Assembly: GCA_964464755.1 (NCBI GenBank)
Contig: CAYXGZ010000001.1
Location: forward strand, 62,001 to 126,000
Source of the DNA: CAYXGZ01 sp964464755
GTDB lineage: Bacteria > Planctomycetota > MHYJ01 > JACPRB01
Length of the DNA stretch: 64,000 nt
Direction of reading: 5' to 3'
The position numbers and the translations under genes are program-made. A model generated the notes under the pieces. It was not told the origin of the DNA and did not search any database. It worked only from the letters and a program-made list of their open reading frames with translations. This document shows positions 56,291-64,000 of this stretch, piece by piece; position 1 is the stretch's first letter, and each line of letters opens with the position of its first letter.

Positions 56291-57580
56291 CTAGGGGTCC
56301 TTTCCGGGCGGCAGCGGGGTTCCGTCGATCAACTCGACCGGGCCCTTGCCCAGCCGGAGCTTCAGCAGCGGGGGTGTGACGATCGTCGTGACCATCACCA
56401 TGAGCACGACGCCGGAGTAGACCGCGGGCGACACGACGGCCTTGCCGCCCAGCGTGAGCGTCAGCCCGACGCCCGCGAAGATGAGGCCGACCTCGCCGCG
56501 CGGGATCATCCCGAAGCCGACCGCCAGGCGGTCGACGCCCCGGCCCAGGACGCCGATCCCGCAGGCCAGCTTCCCGACGATCGCGACGGCCGTGAGCAGG
56601 CCGGCGAAGGCCAGGATCCCCGGGTTCAGCAGGGGCTTCAGGTCCACCTGCAGCCCCATGAGCACGAAGAACACGGGCAGCAGCACCGAGGTCAGCGGGT
56701 GGAGCAGGTCGTGGATCGACTTCCGCTCCCGCGTCGCCAGCTCCGTGAAGTGCACCTCCTCGAGGACCAGGCCCGCGGTGAAGGCGCCCACGATCGGCGC
56801 CAGGCCCGCGAGGTGGGCGAGCCAGGACAGAAGGAAGCAGAAGGCGAGCGTGAAGGTCAGCAGCAGCCCGTGGCTGCGCAGCCGCAGCGAGAAGCGGAAG
56901 ATCCGCGGCGAGAGGTACTGGCCGACCAGGATGGACCCCACCAGGAAGAGCAGCGCCTTCCCGGAGATCCAGCCGACCGCCCCCAGCGACATCACCCGGC
57001 CCGCGTCGGCCGCGACGATCATCCCGGAGACCGTCGCCAGCACGATGAGCCCGAGCACGTCGTCGATCACCGCCGCCCCGAGGATGATCTGCGACTCCCG
57101 GGAGCGCGTCTGCCGCAGCTCCTGGAGCACCCGGGCCGTGATCCCGACGCTCGTCGCGCAGAGGATCGCGCCGACGAAGACGTGCGAGTACTGCGAGTCG
57201 CCCGGGAAGAACCAGGCCGCCGTCCCGAAGCCGAGTGCCGCCGGCGCCACGACCCCGATGATCGCGACGAGGAGGGCCGAGAAACCCACCCGGAGCATCT
57301 GCCGGACCGTGGACTCGAGGCCGACCTCGAAGAGCAGCAGCACGATGCCGATCTCGGCGAGGACCCTGAGGGTCTTCTCGTTCCCGAGGAACTCGAGGCC
57401 CGACCACCCGAGGTGGTGGAGGTTGCCCAGGAGGATGCCGACGGCCAGCTCGCCGAGCACCGCGGGCTGCTTCAGCCGGGCGAAGAGCTCGCCGCCCAGC
57501 TTGGCGGCCAGCAGGATGACGGCCAGGCCCAGGAGCACGGGCCCGACCGGGGTGTCGCCGGCGAAGGAAACGGCCAACAT
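56291..57580 (-). CDS. Cation:proton antiporter (CPA2 / KefB-like)
   Basis: The 429-aa protein has 12-13 transmembrane segments and the CPA2 signatures VLAEIGIVLLLFEVGLES, AAVIDDVLGLIVLA (the paired Asp of ion binding) and GMIPRGEVGLIFAGVGLTL. The C-terminal RCK/TrkA regulatory domains of KefB are missing; the protein ends soon after the last membrane segment. It is the first gene of a four-gene minus-strand operon with the 71-aa protein, the 267-aa protein and the IT-family permease. Confidence 0.92.
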   Translation of the reverse strand: MLAVSFAGDTPVGPVLLGLAVILLAAKLGGELFARLKQPAVLGELAVGILLGNLHHLGWSGLEFLGNEKTLRVLAEIGIVLLLFEVGLESTVRQMLRVGFSALLVAIIGVVAPAALGFGTAAWFFPGDSQYSHVFVGAILCATSVGITARVLQELRQTRSRESQIILGAAVIDDVLGLIVLATVSGMIVAADAGRVMSLGAVGWISGKALLFLVGSILVGQYLSPRIFRFSLRLRSHGLLLTFTLAFCFLLSWLAHLAGLAPIVGAFTAGLVLEEVHFTELATRERKSIHDLLHPLTSVLLPVFFVLMGLQVDLKPLLNPGILAFAGLLTAVAIVGKLACGIGVLGRGVDRLAVGFGMIPRGEVGLIFAGVGLTLTLGGKAVVSPAVYSGVVLMVMVTTIVTPPLLKLRLGKGPVELIDGTPLPPGKDP

Positions 57581-57628
57581 GGGAACTCCACGGGAGGCGG
57601 ACCGGGAACGGGGACGACCGGGGGAGGG

Positions 57629-57745
57629 TCAGCGGCCGGGCGGGGAGCGGTGGTTCTTGGGCGTGCCGACGAGCCGGACCTTCAGGTAGTCCGGGAGGGA
57701 GAGGGCCTCGAGCAGGCGCCGATGCCGGGCGTCCGTTCCCTTCAT
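57629..57745 (-). CDS. 38-aa protein with TPKNHRSPP tail
   Basis: ATG 57745 gives 38 residues starting MKGTDARHRRLLEALSLPD and ending in VGTPKNHRSPPGR. Support is threefold. The promoter is TTGACG, 17 nt, TACCCT (57780-57752), with the -10 6 nt before the ATG. The frame stays open to a stop at 57629. The C-terminal half recurs in the divergent 86-aa protein (LEA-x-S-x-P, then L-x-x-TPKNHRSPP). It has no membrane segment. I know of no named family; it lies 48 bp upstream of the antiporter gene start, on the same strand. Confidence 0.7.
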   Translation of the reverse strand: MKGTDARHRRLLEALSLPDYLKVRLVGTPKNHRSPPGR

Positions 57746-57751
57746 GCCCGA

Positions 57752-57780
57752 AGGGTATCGAGCCGGCCGGGAGGCGTCAA
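57752..57780 (-). promoter_or_regulatory. Promoter of the 38-aa protein
   Basis: On the minus strand TTGACG (57780-57775), 17-nt spacer, TACCCT (57757-57752). It predicts transcription from about the A of the start codon at 57745. It probably also serves the antiporter operon. Confidence 0.6.
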
Positions 57781-57788
57781 TCGCCGAG

Positions 57789-57807
57789 CCCGGAAAAAAA
57801 TCCCGGG
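57789..57807. promoter_or_regulatory. Inverted repeat between two divergent promoters
   Basis: CCCGG (57789-57793), an A-rich centre, then CCGGG (57803-57807), placed almost midway between the two TTGACG boxes. It may be a shared operator for the divergent pair. Confidence 0.35.
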
Positions 57808-57824
57808 AATCGGAGCGGGACGGG

Positions 57825-57853
57825 TTGACGCGCCCGCCGCGGCAGGATACGAA
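57825..57853 (+). promoter_or_regulatory. Promoter of the 86-aa protein
   Basis: TTGACG (57825-57830), 17-nt spacer, TACGAA (57848-57853); the -10 ends 7 nt before ATG 57861. It mirrors the promoter on the other strand. Confidence 0.6.
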
Positions 57854-57860
57854 ACAGGTG

Positions 57861-58121
57861 ATGGCGCTCACGAACCACGACCTGCAGGAGGCCCTGGGCT
57901 GCCTCATCCTCCTCGCCGCCTGCCTCTGCCTGGGTGGAGCCATCTGGGCCTACGCCTGGAAGGCCGCGTCCACCGGCCTGGTCGTCGTCGCGTCGCCGGT
58001 CCCCGCGGTCCGGACCTGGACCCCGACCGAGCTCAGGATCCTCGAGGCACGTTCGCGCCCCGCGTTCCTGCACATCTACCTCGCCGCCACCCCGAAGAAC
58101 CACCGCTCCCCGCCCCGCTAG
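57861..58121 (+). CDS. 86-aa membrane-anchored protein with TPKNHRSPP tail
   Basis: The protein starts MALTNHDLQEALGCLILLAACLCLGGAIWAYAWKAA, so it has one N-terminal transmembrane segment, and ends LEARSRPAFLHIYLAATPKNHRSPPR. The last 27 residues are clearly similar to the C-terminus of the divergent 38-aa protein, which is nearly only this element. Topology by the positive-inside rule would put the tail on the cytoplasmic or outer side depending on the weak charge bias; I cannot decide. Not a family I recognise. Confidence 0.72.
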   Translation: MALTNHDLQEALGCLILLAACLCLGGAIWAYAWKAASTGLVVVASPVPAVRTWTPTELRILEARSRPAFLHIYLAATPKNHRSPPR

Positions 58122-58203
58122 GATCCGTCCGACGGCGTCCCAGGATCCCAGCTCCCCCGCTCGGGGATGCTCCGTTTCCCGCTCCAACCGGAAAGGCGGT
58201 TCC

Positions 58204-58506
58204 ATGGCTTCACCGGAAACCGGCTCGTTCACGGGCTGCTTCTGCAGCACCTGGTGGAGATTGCTCGGCCCCGGCCTGGCGTTCGCGGTCGGCCTCGCCA
58301 TGCTCGTCCTTCATCCGCCGATCGGCTCGATCGGCGACCTTGCATTCGGACTCCTGATATGGTCCATACTCGGGGCGTGGTATCACGACCGCGGCCAGGC
58401 CGAAACGGCTCCGCCCCCCCGATTCGCGGCCTGGCTCCTGGTCGGAGCCTCCCTCTATTTCCTCGTCGGCCGGCTCTTCGTGCTGGCCTGGCTGGAGGCC
58501 GCGTGA
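58204..58506 (+). CDS. Small membrane protein
   Basis: The 100-aa protein has about three hydrophobic segments (LLGPGLAFAVGLAMLVLH, LAFGLLIWSILGAW, FAAWLLVGASLYFLVG). AAAGGCGG 5 nt before ATG 58204 is the Shine-Dalgarno. Its stop overlaps the trehalose-phosphatase GTG (GTGA), so it heads a three-gene operon. No family recognised. Confidence 0.75.
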   Translation: MASPETGSFTGCFCSTWWRLLGPGLAFAVGLAMLVLHPPIGSIGDLAFGLLIWSILGAWYHDRGQAETAPPPRFAAWLLVGASLYFLVGRLFVLAWLEAA

Positions 58507-59282
58507 GGCGAGGCGCGCCGGCGCTCCCGACGCTGGCCCTGGACCTGGCGTCGACGCCCCGCCTGGGCCTGGTCCTCGACTTCGACGGGACCCTGGTGCC
58601 GATCGCCCCCCGCCACGACATCCCCCGCGCCCCGGCGGCGCTGCGCCTCGAACTCGCCGCGCTCGCGGCCCTTCCCGGGATCCGGGTGGCCATCCTCTCG
58701 GGCCGGAGCCTGGAGGATCTCCGCGACCGCGTCGGGGTTTCCGGCCTCTGGTACGGAGGCCACCACGGGGCGGAATTCCTGGATCCCCGGGGCCGCCGCA
58801 TCCGGCGGGCGCCCGAGGCGGCCTTCCGCGCCGTGCAGTCCATCCGCCGCGCGATGGGCGGTCCGCTCCGGGGGATCCTCATCGAGGAGAAGGGCCTGTC
58901 CGTGGCGGTCCACTACCGCGGCGCGGCCCCGTGGGCCATGCTCGAGGCCTCCGCCCGGGTCGCCGCGATCCTCCGCTCGCAGGCCGGTCGCCTCGAGGTG
59001 AAGGCGGGCCGCTGCGTCTGGGAGCTTCGCGCCGCCGGGCTCCCGGGCAAGGCGGACGGGGTCCGGACCCTGCGCCGGGCCTGGCCCCGCCGGACCACGT
59101 TCGTCGTGGTCGGCGACGACGTGACGGACCTCGAGGCCTTCTCGGCCCTCCGGCCGTCGGACGTCTCGATCGGCGTCGGACCGGTCGCGGGGCCGCTGGC
59201 CGCCCACCGGCTCTCCGGCCCGGCCCGGGTCCTGGCCTTTCTCCGGCACCTGCGCGCCGTCCGGCGGCGGGGGAAGCCGTGA
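58503..59282 (+). CDS. otsB: Trehalose-phosphatase
   Basis: The 259-aa HAD-type phosphatase has DFDGTLVPI at 26-34 (nucleophile Asp26, Asp28), LSGRSLEDL, GHHGAEFLDP, and VVGDDVTDLEAF for the metal-binding Asp pair. These match trehalose-6-phosphate phosphatase; OtsA is not in this window. GTG overlaps the previous stop, and its own stop overlaps the antiporter start (GTGA), linking compatible-solute synthesis and ion homeostasis in one operon. Confidence 0.93.
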   Translation: MRRGAPALPTLALDLASTPRLGLVLDFDGTLVPIAPRHDIPRAPAALRLELAALAALPGIRVAILSGRSLEDLRDRVGVSGLWYGGHHGAEFLDPRGRRIRRAPEAAFRAVQSIRRAMGGPLRGILIEEKGLSVAVHYRGAAPWAMLEASARVAAILRSQAGRLEVKAGRCVWELRAAGLPGKADGVRTLRRAWPRRTTFVVVGDDVTDLEAFSALRPSDVSIGVGPVAGPLAAHRLSGPARVLAFLRHLRAVRRRGKP

Positions 59283-60400
59283 GCCAGGAACTCCAGTACG
59301 TCATCCTGATCTTCGCCCTGTTCGTCGTCCCCAAGTTCCTCCAGCGCTACCGCCTCCCGGGGGCGATCACGAGCATGGTGTTGGGATTCGTTTCCTCCCT
59401 CCTGGGCTGGTTCCAGGCCGACGCGACCATCCCGCTCCTCGCCACCTACGGGATCACCTCCCTCTTCCTCCTCGCGGGCCTCGAGGTCGACTTCGAGGAG
59501 CTCCGGCGGGGCGCCCGGGTCCTCGCCCAGCACGTCGCCATCCGGCTCGGGCTCCTCGCGGGCGGCGCCGTCGTGCTCGACGCCCTCCTCGGGATCGGCC
59601 CCCGGGCCGCCTGGCTGCTCTCGTTGGCCCTCTTCACCCCCTCGACCGGGTTCATCCTGGATTCCATCCCGCTGTTCGGCCTGAAGGCGGCCGAGGGGAG
59701 CTGGATCCGCTCGCTGGCCCTCGCGGCCGAGCTCATGGCGCTCGGCGTCCTCTTCGTGACCCTCCAGTCCACCTCGGCCGCCCAGCTGGGGATCGCCACC
59801 CTGGCGCTCGCGGGGCTGGTCGCGGTGATCCCGCTGCTCCTGGAGGGCTTCGCGAAGATCATCGCCCCCTTCGCGCCGAAGTCGGAGGTCGCCTTCCTCC
59901 TGATGCTCGGAGTCGTCTGCGCCTTCGCGACGAAGAAGCTCGGCGTCTACTACCTGGTCGGCGCGTTCCTCGTCGGCATCGCGGCCCGCCGGTTCCGGGA
60001 ACGGCTCCAGGCGGATTCCTCGGAGCGCATCCTCCACGCCGTGGAGGCCTTCGCCGCCGTGTTCGCGCCCTTCTATTTCTTCAAGGCGGGGCTCGAGCTG
60101 ACCACGGCGTACTTCACCCGGGCGGCCCTCGTCAGCGGGGGCGTCTTCCTCGTCCTCGTGCTCCCGATCCGCCTCGGGACGGTCATCCTGCACCGGAAGC
60201 TCGCCCTGGGGGAGGCGGCCGTGCACGGACTGCGGATCGGGCTCTCCCTCATGCCGACCCTCGTCTTCTGCCTGGTCATCGCCGGCATCCTCCGGGACCA
60301 GTTCGCCCTGCCTCCACACCTGGTCGGCGGGCTCGTGATCTACGCGGTGGTTTCCACGGCGGTGCCCGGATTCCTCCTCCGGTCGCCCACCGTCCGCTAG
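59279..60400 (+). CDS. Cation:proton antiporter
   Basis: The 373-aa protein has about 10-12 transmembrane segments and CPA2-like elements (YGITSLFLLAGLEVDFEELRRG, KKLGVYYLVGAFLVGIAARRF, FFKAGLELTTAYFT). The LLLFE-type motif of the first antiporter is LLAGLE here. It has no cytoplasmic regulatory domain. It is coupled to otsB and is distinct in sequence from the antiporter at 56.3-57.6 kb. Confidence 0.88.
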   Translation: MSQELQYVILIFALFVVPKFLQRYRLPGAITSMVLGFVSSLLGWFQADATIPLLATYGITSLFLLAGLEVDFEELRRGARVLAQHVAIRLGLLAGGAVVLDALLGIGPRAAWLLSLALFTPSTGFILDSIPLFGLKAAEGSWIRSLALAAELMALGVLFVTLQSTSAAQLGIATLALAGLVAVIPLLLEGFAKIIAPFAPKSEVAFLLMLGVVCAFATKKLGVYYLVGAFLVGIAARRFRERLQADSSERILHAVEAFAAVFAPFYFFKAGLELTTAYFTRAALVSGGVFLVLVLPIRLGTVILHRKLALGEAAVHGLRIGLSLMPTLVFCLVIAGILRDQFALPPHLVGGLVIYAVVSTAVPGFLLRSPTVR

Positions 60401-60403
60401 AAT
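60398..60403 (+). promoter_or_regulatory. Possible -10 box before the S9 peptidase gene
   Basis: TAGAAT, overlapping the antiporter TAG stop, ends 6 nt before ATG 60410, with a CCCCCC spacer like the one at 26754-26759. No -35 is convincing, so it is weak. Confidence 0.4.
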
Positions 60404-60409
60404 CCCCCC

Positions 60410-62320
60410 ATGCGATCCGCCCTCCCGGCCCTCCTCCTGCTCCTCGGCTGCGCGTCGCCCGCCCCGGGCCCCGGCCCCGCCGCCGCCAAGCCCGCGGCCA
60501 TCGAGACCTCCGGCGTCCCCGAGGTCCCCGCCGCCCTCGCCGAGCGGCTCCACCGCTACCAGGAACTCCGCGGCGCCGCGTTCGTCGACTGGGCCCCGGA
60601 CGGGAAGTCCCTCCTCGTCTCCGCCCGCGCGGGAAACCTCGCCCAGATCCACCGCGTCCCCGCCCCGCTCGCCCCCCTCGAGCAGGTCAGCGACGAGCGC
60701 GAACCCGTGGCCGGCGGCCGCTACCTCCCCGACGGCTCGATCCTCTTCTCGATGGCCCGCGGCGGCGACGAGAACGCCCAGCTCTTCCGCCTCGACCCCC
60801 GCACCCGCGCCGCGACGATGGTCAGCGACGGGAAGGGCCGCGTCGTCGCCGGCCCCCTCAGCCGCCGCTCCGACCGCCTCGTCGCCGGGATCAACGCCCC
60901 CGGCGCCCGCGAGACCGACCTCTTCCTCCTCGACCCCGCCGGCCGCGCCGCGCCCGAGCGGATCCTCGAGACCAAGGGCGCCTCCTGGCACGCCGCCGAC
61001 TGGTCCTTCGACGACTCCAAGCTCCTCCTCGAGCGCTACGTCTCCGCCAACGAGTCCTACCTCCACGTCATGGACGTCGCGACCAGGACGCTCACCGCGA
61101 TCCCGGTCCCGGGCGGCGTCAAGGCCCGCCACAGCGCCGTCGCCTTCGCGGGCGACGGCCGCTCGATCTACTGCGCCAGCGACGCGACCGGCGAGTTCGC
61201 CGTGCTCGCCCGCGTCGACCTCGCCACCATGCAGTACGAGTGGCTGACCGCCGACCTCCCCTGGGACGTCACCTCGATCGACGTCTCGCCGGACGGGAGG
61301 CGCGTCGCCTTCGAGATCAACGAGGACGGCGCCTCGCGCCTCTTCGTGATCGAGGACGGGAAACGCCGGGCCCTCGACCTGCCCCTCGGCCTCGTCGGCG
61401 GCTACGAGTGGTCGCCCGACTCCACGCGCCTCGCCCTGACGCTGATGCGCGCCGACCGGCCCGCCGAGGTCCACGTCCTCGAGGGCGGCGCGCTCGTCCG
61501 CTGGACCGCCGCCGAGCTCGCGGGCTTCGACCCCGCGACGTTCGTGCGCCCCGAGCGGATCTCGTGGAAGAGCTTCGACGGCCTGGCGATCCCCGGGTAC
61601 CTCTACCGCCCGAAGCGCCCGGGCAGGGTCCCCGTCGTCGTCTCCCTGCACGGAGGCCCCGAGGGGCAGTTCCAGCCCTCGTTCGGCGGGATCACGCAGT
61701 TCCTCTGCGAGGAGCTCGGCGTCGCCGTCATCGGCCCCAACGTCCGCGGCTCGACCGGCTACGGGAAGACCTTCACGGCGCTCGACAACGCGGAGAAGCG
61801 CGAGGACTCCGTGAAGGACGTCGGCGCGCTGCTCGACTGGATCGCGGCCCGGCCCGACCTCGACGCCTCCCGCGTCGCCGTGATGGGCGGCAGCTACGGC
61901 GGCTACCTCGTGCTCGCCTGCCTCGTGCACTACCCGGAGCGGATCCGCGCGGGCGTGGACGTCGTGGGCATCGCGAACTTCCGGACCTTCCTCAAGAACA
62001 CGAGCGCGTACCGCCAGGACCTGCGCCGCGTCGAGTACGGCGACGAGCGCGACCCCGCGATGCAGGCCGTCTTCGACCGGATCTCGCCGGCGAACCGCGC
62101 CGACCGCATCCGCTCGGCCCTGCTGGTCGTGCACGGCAAGAACGACCCCCGCGTGCCGTACTCCGAGGCCGTGCAGATCGCCGACAAGGTCCGCGCCAAC
62201 GGCGGGCGGGTCTGGACGGTCTACGCGGCCAACGAGGGCCACGGCTTCGCGCGCAAGGAGAACCGGGACTACCTCAACGGCGTCTCCGCCCTCTTCCTTC
62301 AGGAGTTCCTCCGGAACTGA
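60410..62320 (+). CDS. Prolyl oligopeptidase family (S9) lipoprotein
   Basis: The 636-aa protein has a lipoprotein signal (MRSALPALLLLLGC). An N-terminal propeller is followed by an alpha/beta-hydrolase with catalytic Ser495 in GGSYGG, Asp579 in HGKNDPRVP and His611 in NEGHGF. It resembles the dipeptidyl-peptidase/acylaminoacyl branch (S9B/C) rather than S9A. It should sit anchored in an envelope membrane and trim short peptides. It ends 3 bp before the next kinase start. Confidence 0.93.
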   Translation: MRSALPALLLLLGCASPAPGPGPAAAKPAAIETSGVPEVPAALAERLHRYQELRGAAFVDWAPDGKSLLVSARAGNLAQIHRVPAPLAPLEQVSDEREPVAGGRYLPDGSILFSMARGGDENAQLFRLDPRTRAATMVSDGKGRVVAGPLSRRSDRLVAGINAPGARETDLFLLDPAGRAAPERILETKGASWHAADWSFDDSKLLLERYVSANESYLHVMDVATRTLTAIPVPGGVKARHSAVAFAGDGRSIYCASDATGEFAVLARVDLATMQYEWLTADLPWDVTSIDVSPDGRRVAFEINEDGASRLFVIEDGKRRALDLPLGLVGGYEWSPDSTRLALTLMRADRPAEVHVLEGGALVRWTAAELAGFDPATFVRPERISWKSFDGLAIPGYLYRPKRPGRVPVVVSLHGGPEGQFQPSFGGITQFLCEELGVAVIGPNVRGSTGYGKTFTALDNAEKREDSVKDVGALLDWIAARPDLDASRVAVMGGSYGGYLVLACLVHYPERIRAGVDVVGIANFRTFLKNTSAYRQDLRRVEYGDERDPAMQAVFDRISPANRADRIRSALLVVHGKNDPRVPYSEAVQIADKVRANGGRVWTVYAANEGHGFARKENRDYLNGVSALFLQEFLRN

Positions 62321-62323
62321 TCC

Positions 62324-64000
62324 ATGGAGCGCTACCGCCTCGACGAGGTCATCGGCCAGGGGTCCATCGGGACCATCTGGCGCGCGTTCGACGAGAACCT
62401 CGGCCGCGAGGTCGCGGTCAAGATGCTCAGCGAGGGCGTCAAGATCCGCGACGACGTCCGCAAGCGCTTCCTCCGCGAGGCCCAGGCCACGGCGAAGGTG
62501 GACCACCCGAACGTCGTGAAGGTGCTCGACGCGGGCGAGGACGAGAACGGCCGGCTCTACCTCGTCATGGAGATGGTCGCCGGCGAGCCGCTCGAGAAGA
62601 TCCTCGACCAGGGCGGCTTCGAGCGGAAGTGGGTCGTCGAGCTCGTCGAGCAGGCGGCCCGCGGCGTCCAGGCGGCCCACGGCCTGGGCATCGTCCACCG
62701 CGACCTCAAGCCGGGCAACATCATCGTCACCCAGATGGGCCAGGCCAAGGTGCTCGACTTCGGCCTCGCGCACCTCGAGGACTCGGAGTCGATGCTCACG
62801 AAGCAGGGCACGCTCCTGGGCACGCCGTACTACATGGCCCCCGAGCAGGCCCGCGGCGCCGTCGAGGAGATCTCGCCCCGCACCGACGTCTACGCCCTCG
62901 GGGCCGTCCTCTACGAGGCGCTCACGGGCAAGCCGCCGTTCCACGCCGAGCGCGTGATGGACGTCTTCCGGAAGATCCTCAACGACCCGATCGTCCCGCC
63001 GACCCGCCTGCGCAAGGACGTGCCGAAGGCGCTGGAGAAGATCTGCCTGAAGGCGCTGCAGCGCGACCCCGCGAAGCGCTGGGACTCCGCGGCCGCGCTG
63101 GCCGACGCCCTGCGGCGCTGGATCGACGCGCCCGAGAAGGCCGGCGGCCCCGCGCTCCCCGGGAAGCGGACGCTGATCGCCGGGGGCGCCGCGCTCGTGC
63201 TGCTCGCCGGCGGGATCGGCGCCTGGGTGGCCCTGCGGGGGTCCGGGACCAGGACGGTCGCCGCGACGCCCACCCCGGCCCCGAGCGCCGCCGCCACCTC
63301 CACGCCGGCGCCGTCCTCCGCGGTCGTCGACCCCATGGCCTTCCTCGACGCGACGGCCGCGGCGATGCGCGAGCTCGAGGAGCACCGCTGGGGCGCGCCC
63401 TGGACCGACGCGCACGACCGGAGGCTCGTGGAGATCCGCACCGCCTGCGACCGCGCGGGGGCCCGGCAGCCCGGGTCCACCCGGCCCCGGGCCTGGAAGG
63501 GCCTCGCGCTCGTGAACGCCCGCCGGACCGCCGAGGGCTTCGTCGAGCTCGAGGGCGCCTCGCGCGACGCCGGCAAGGACCCCTGGCCCGTGAAGCTCCA
63601 CGCGCGGGCCCGGCTCGCCGTGCTCGCCGACCTCTGGCCCCTCGAGGGACCCGAGCCCCCCGAGGGCGCGAAGCACCGCGAGATCCTCCGCTCCGAGATC
63701 GTGCGCATCGGCGCCTACGCGGCCTGGCTCGAGGCCGCCGACCGCCTCGCCGCCGGCCGGGCCGCCGAGGCCTCCGCCGCGCTCACCGGCGAGCTCGTCG
63801 AGCACGCCGCGGGCGCCGACCTGGCGATGTGGCGGGGCCTGGCCTACTTCCGCGCCGGCCAGTTCCGCGAGGCCGCCGAGGCCTGGGAACTGCCCCAGCT
63901 GAAGTCGTCGATCCGCGCGATGGTCCACGCCGGCGTCGCCCGCACGCGGGCGGCCGACCTCGTCGCGATCGCGAAGGGCGACCCTCGGCCGGACTACGCG
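62324..64000 (+). CDS. Ser/Thr protein kinase with transmembrane segment, cut by window edge
   Basis: The frame is open from ATG 62324 to the right edge (559 codons). The kinase domain has GQGSIG (11-16), Lys33, HRD Asp127 and DFG Asp145, and GTPYYMAPEQARG. A transmembrane segment lies near 284-304, followed by an Ala/Pro/Thr-rich linker and helical, TPR-like sequence. Closest in layout to the 925-aa kinase in this window. The gap of 3 bp to the peptidase gene suggests one transcript. Confidence 0.93.
   Translation, partial: MERYRLDEVIGQGSIGTIWRAFDENLGREVAVKMLSEGVKIRDDVRKRFLREAQATAKVDHPNVVKVLDAGEDENGRLYLVMEMVAGEPLEKILDQGGFERKWVVELVEQAARGVQAAHGLGIVHRDLKPGNIIVTQMGQAKVLDFGLAHLEDSESMLTKQGTLLGTPYYMAPEQARGAVEEISPRTDVYALGAVLYEALTGKPPFHAERVMDVFRKILNDPIVPPTRLRKDVPKALEKICLKALQRDPAKRWDSAAALADALRRWIDAPEKAGGPALPGKRTLIAGGAALVLLAGGIGAWVALRGSGTRTVAATPTPAPSAAATSTPAPSSAVVDPMAFLDATAAAMRELEEHRWGAPWTDAHDRRLVEIRTACDRAGARQPGSTRPRAWKGLALVNARRTAEGFVELEGASRDAGKDPWPVKLHARARLAVLADLWPLEGPEPPEGAKHREILRSEIVRIGAYAAWLEAADRLAAGRAAEASAALTGELVEHAAGADLAMWRGLAYFRAGQFREAAEAWELPQLKSSIRAMVHAGVARTRAADLVAIAKGDPRPDYA

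Noticed and set aside
58913..63928. A 1671-codon open frame on the minus strand.
   Set aside because: Antisense to otsB, the antiporter, the S9 peptidase and the kinase, all with clear domains. High GC keeps antisense frames open; composition is Gly/Glu/Ala/Arg-rich without domain pattern.

Overview
The window is very GC-rich throughout (GC-ending codons dominate) and looks like a Planctomycetota-type genome. The pointers are four large Hanks-type Ser/Thr kinases with TPR tails, a secreted TPR/alpha-toroid protein, a FecR-like protein and beta-barrel at the head of an exopolysaccharide locus, and a heparinase/bi-domain oxidoreductase pair. The phylum assignment is inference; no rRNA, tRNA or IS element was seen. 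A run of ten Ns at 40672-40681 marks an assembly gap, so this is probably a draft or metagenome-assembled contig.

Layout. 1-5665: truncated prolyl oligopeptidase (minus strand), a secreted thioredoxin-fold/TPR/toroid protein, a small coupled protein and a secreted DUF4139 protein. 5668-6000: an octamer repeat array. 6052-6598: a DUF4258 / YgiT-type zinc-finger toxin-antitoxin-like pair. 6564-8917 (minus): a Ppx-CHAD polyphosphate operon. 9046-32749: one long, nearly uninterrupted plus-strand exopolysaccharide locus. It holds FecR-like, outer-membrane barrel, Wza, Wzc, methyltransferases, a WecA-like phosphosugar transferase, Wzx, glycosyltransferases, Wzy, an AsnB-type amidotransferase, bi-domain oxidoreductase, heparinase and WecB. 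32739-36010 (minus): a convergent glycosyltransferase-FkbM pair, then, beyond an array, a separate nucleotidyltransferase gene. The region 34697-37056 holds three more repeat arrays around a four-helix-bundle gene. 37092-38348: glutamate dehydrogenase. 38345-53979: three receptor-like Ser/Thr kinases, an ABC exporter, an M61 peptidase, a TPR protein and an HNH nuclease. 53980-60400: two ion-transport operons, one with trehalose-phosphatase, separated by a pair of divergent small proteins. 60410-64000: a prolyl oligopeptidase lipoprotein and a truncated fourth kinase.

How it works together. The central locus would make an undecaprenyl-linked polysaccharide, flip and polymerise it (Wzx/Wzy) and export it through Wza/Wzc. 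Most genes overlap by ATGA or GTGA, so they are translationally coupled. The flippase-to-polymerase segment is clearly less GC-rich than its flanks, which suggests exchange of the sugar-specific cassette.

The least explained signals are three. First, four intergenic arrays of a degenerate octamer (AGCCNGAA) that switch to the complementary orientation around a centre; three share a conserved core of about 60 bp. Second, two divergently transcribed small proteins at 57.6-58.1 kb that share a C-terminal tail (TPKNHRSPP) and both have TTGACG promoters. Third, many genes whose -10 hexamer lies only 6-9 nt before the start codon, which predicts leaderless mRNAs.
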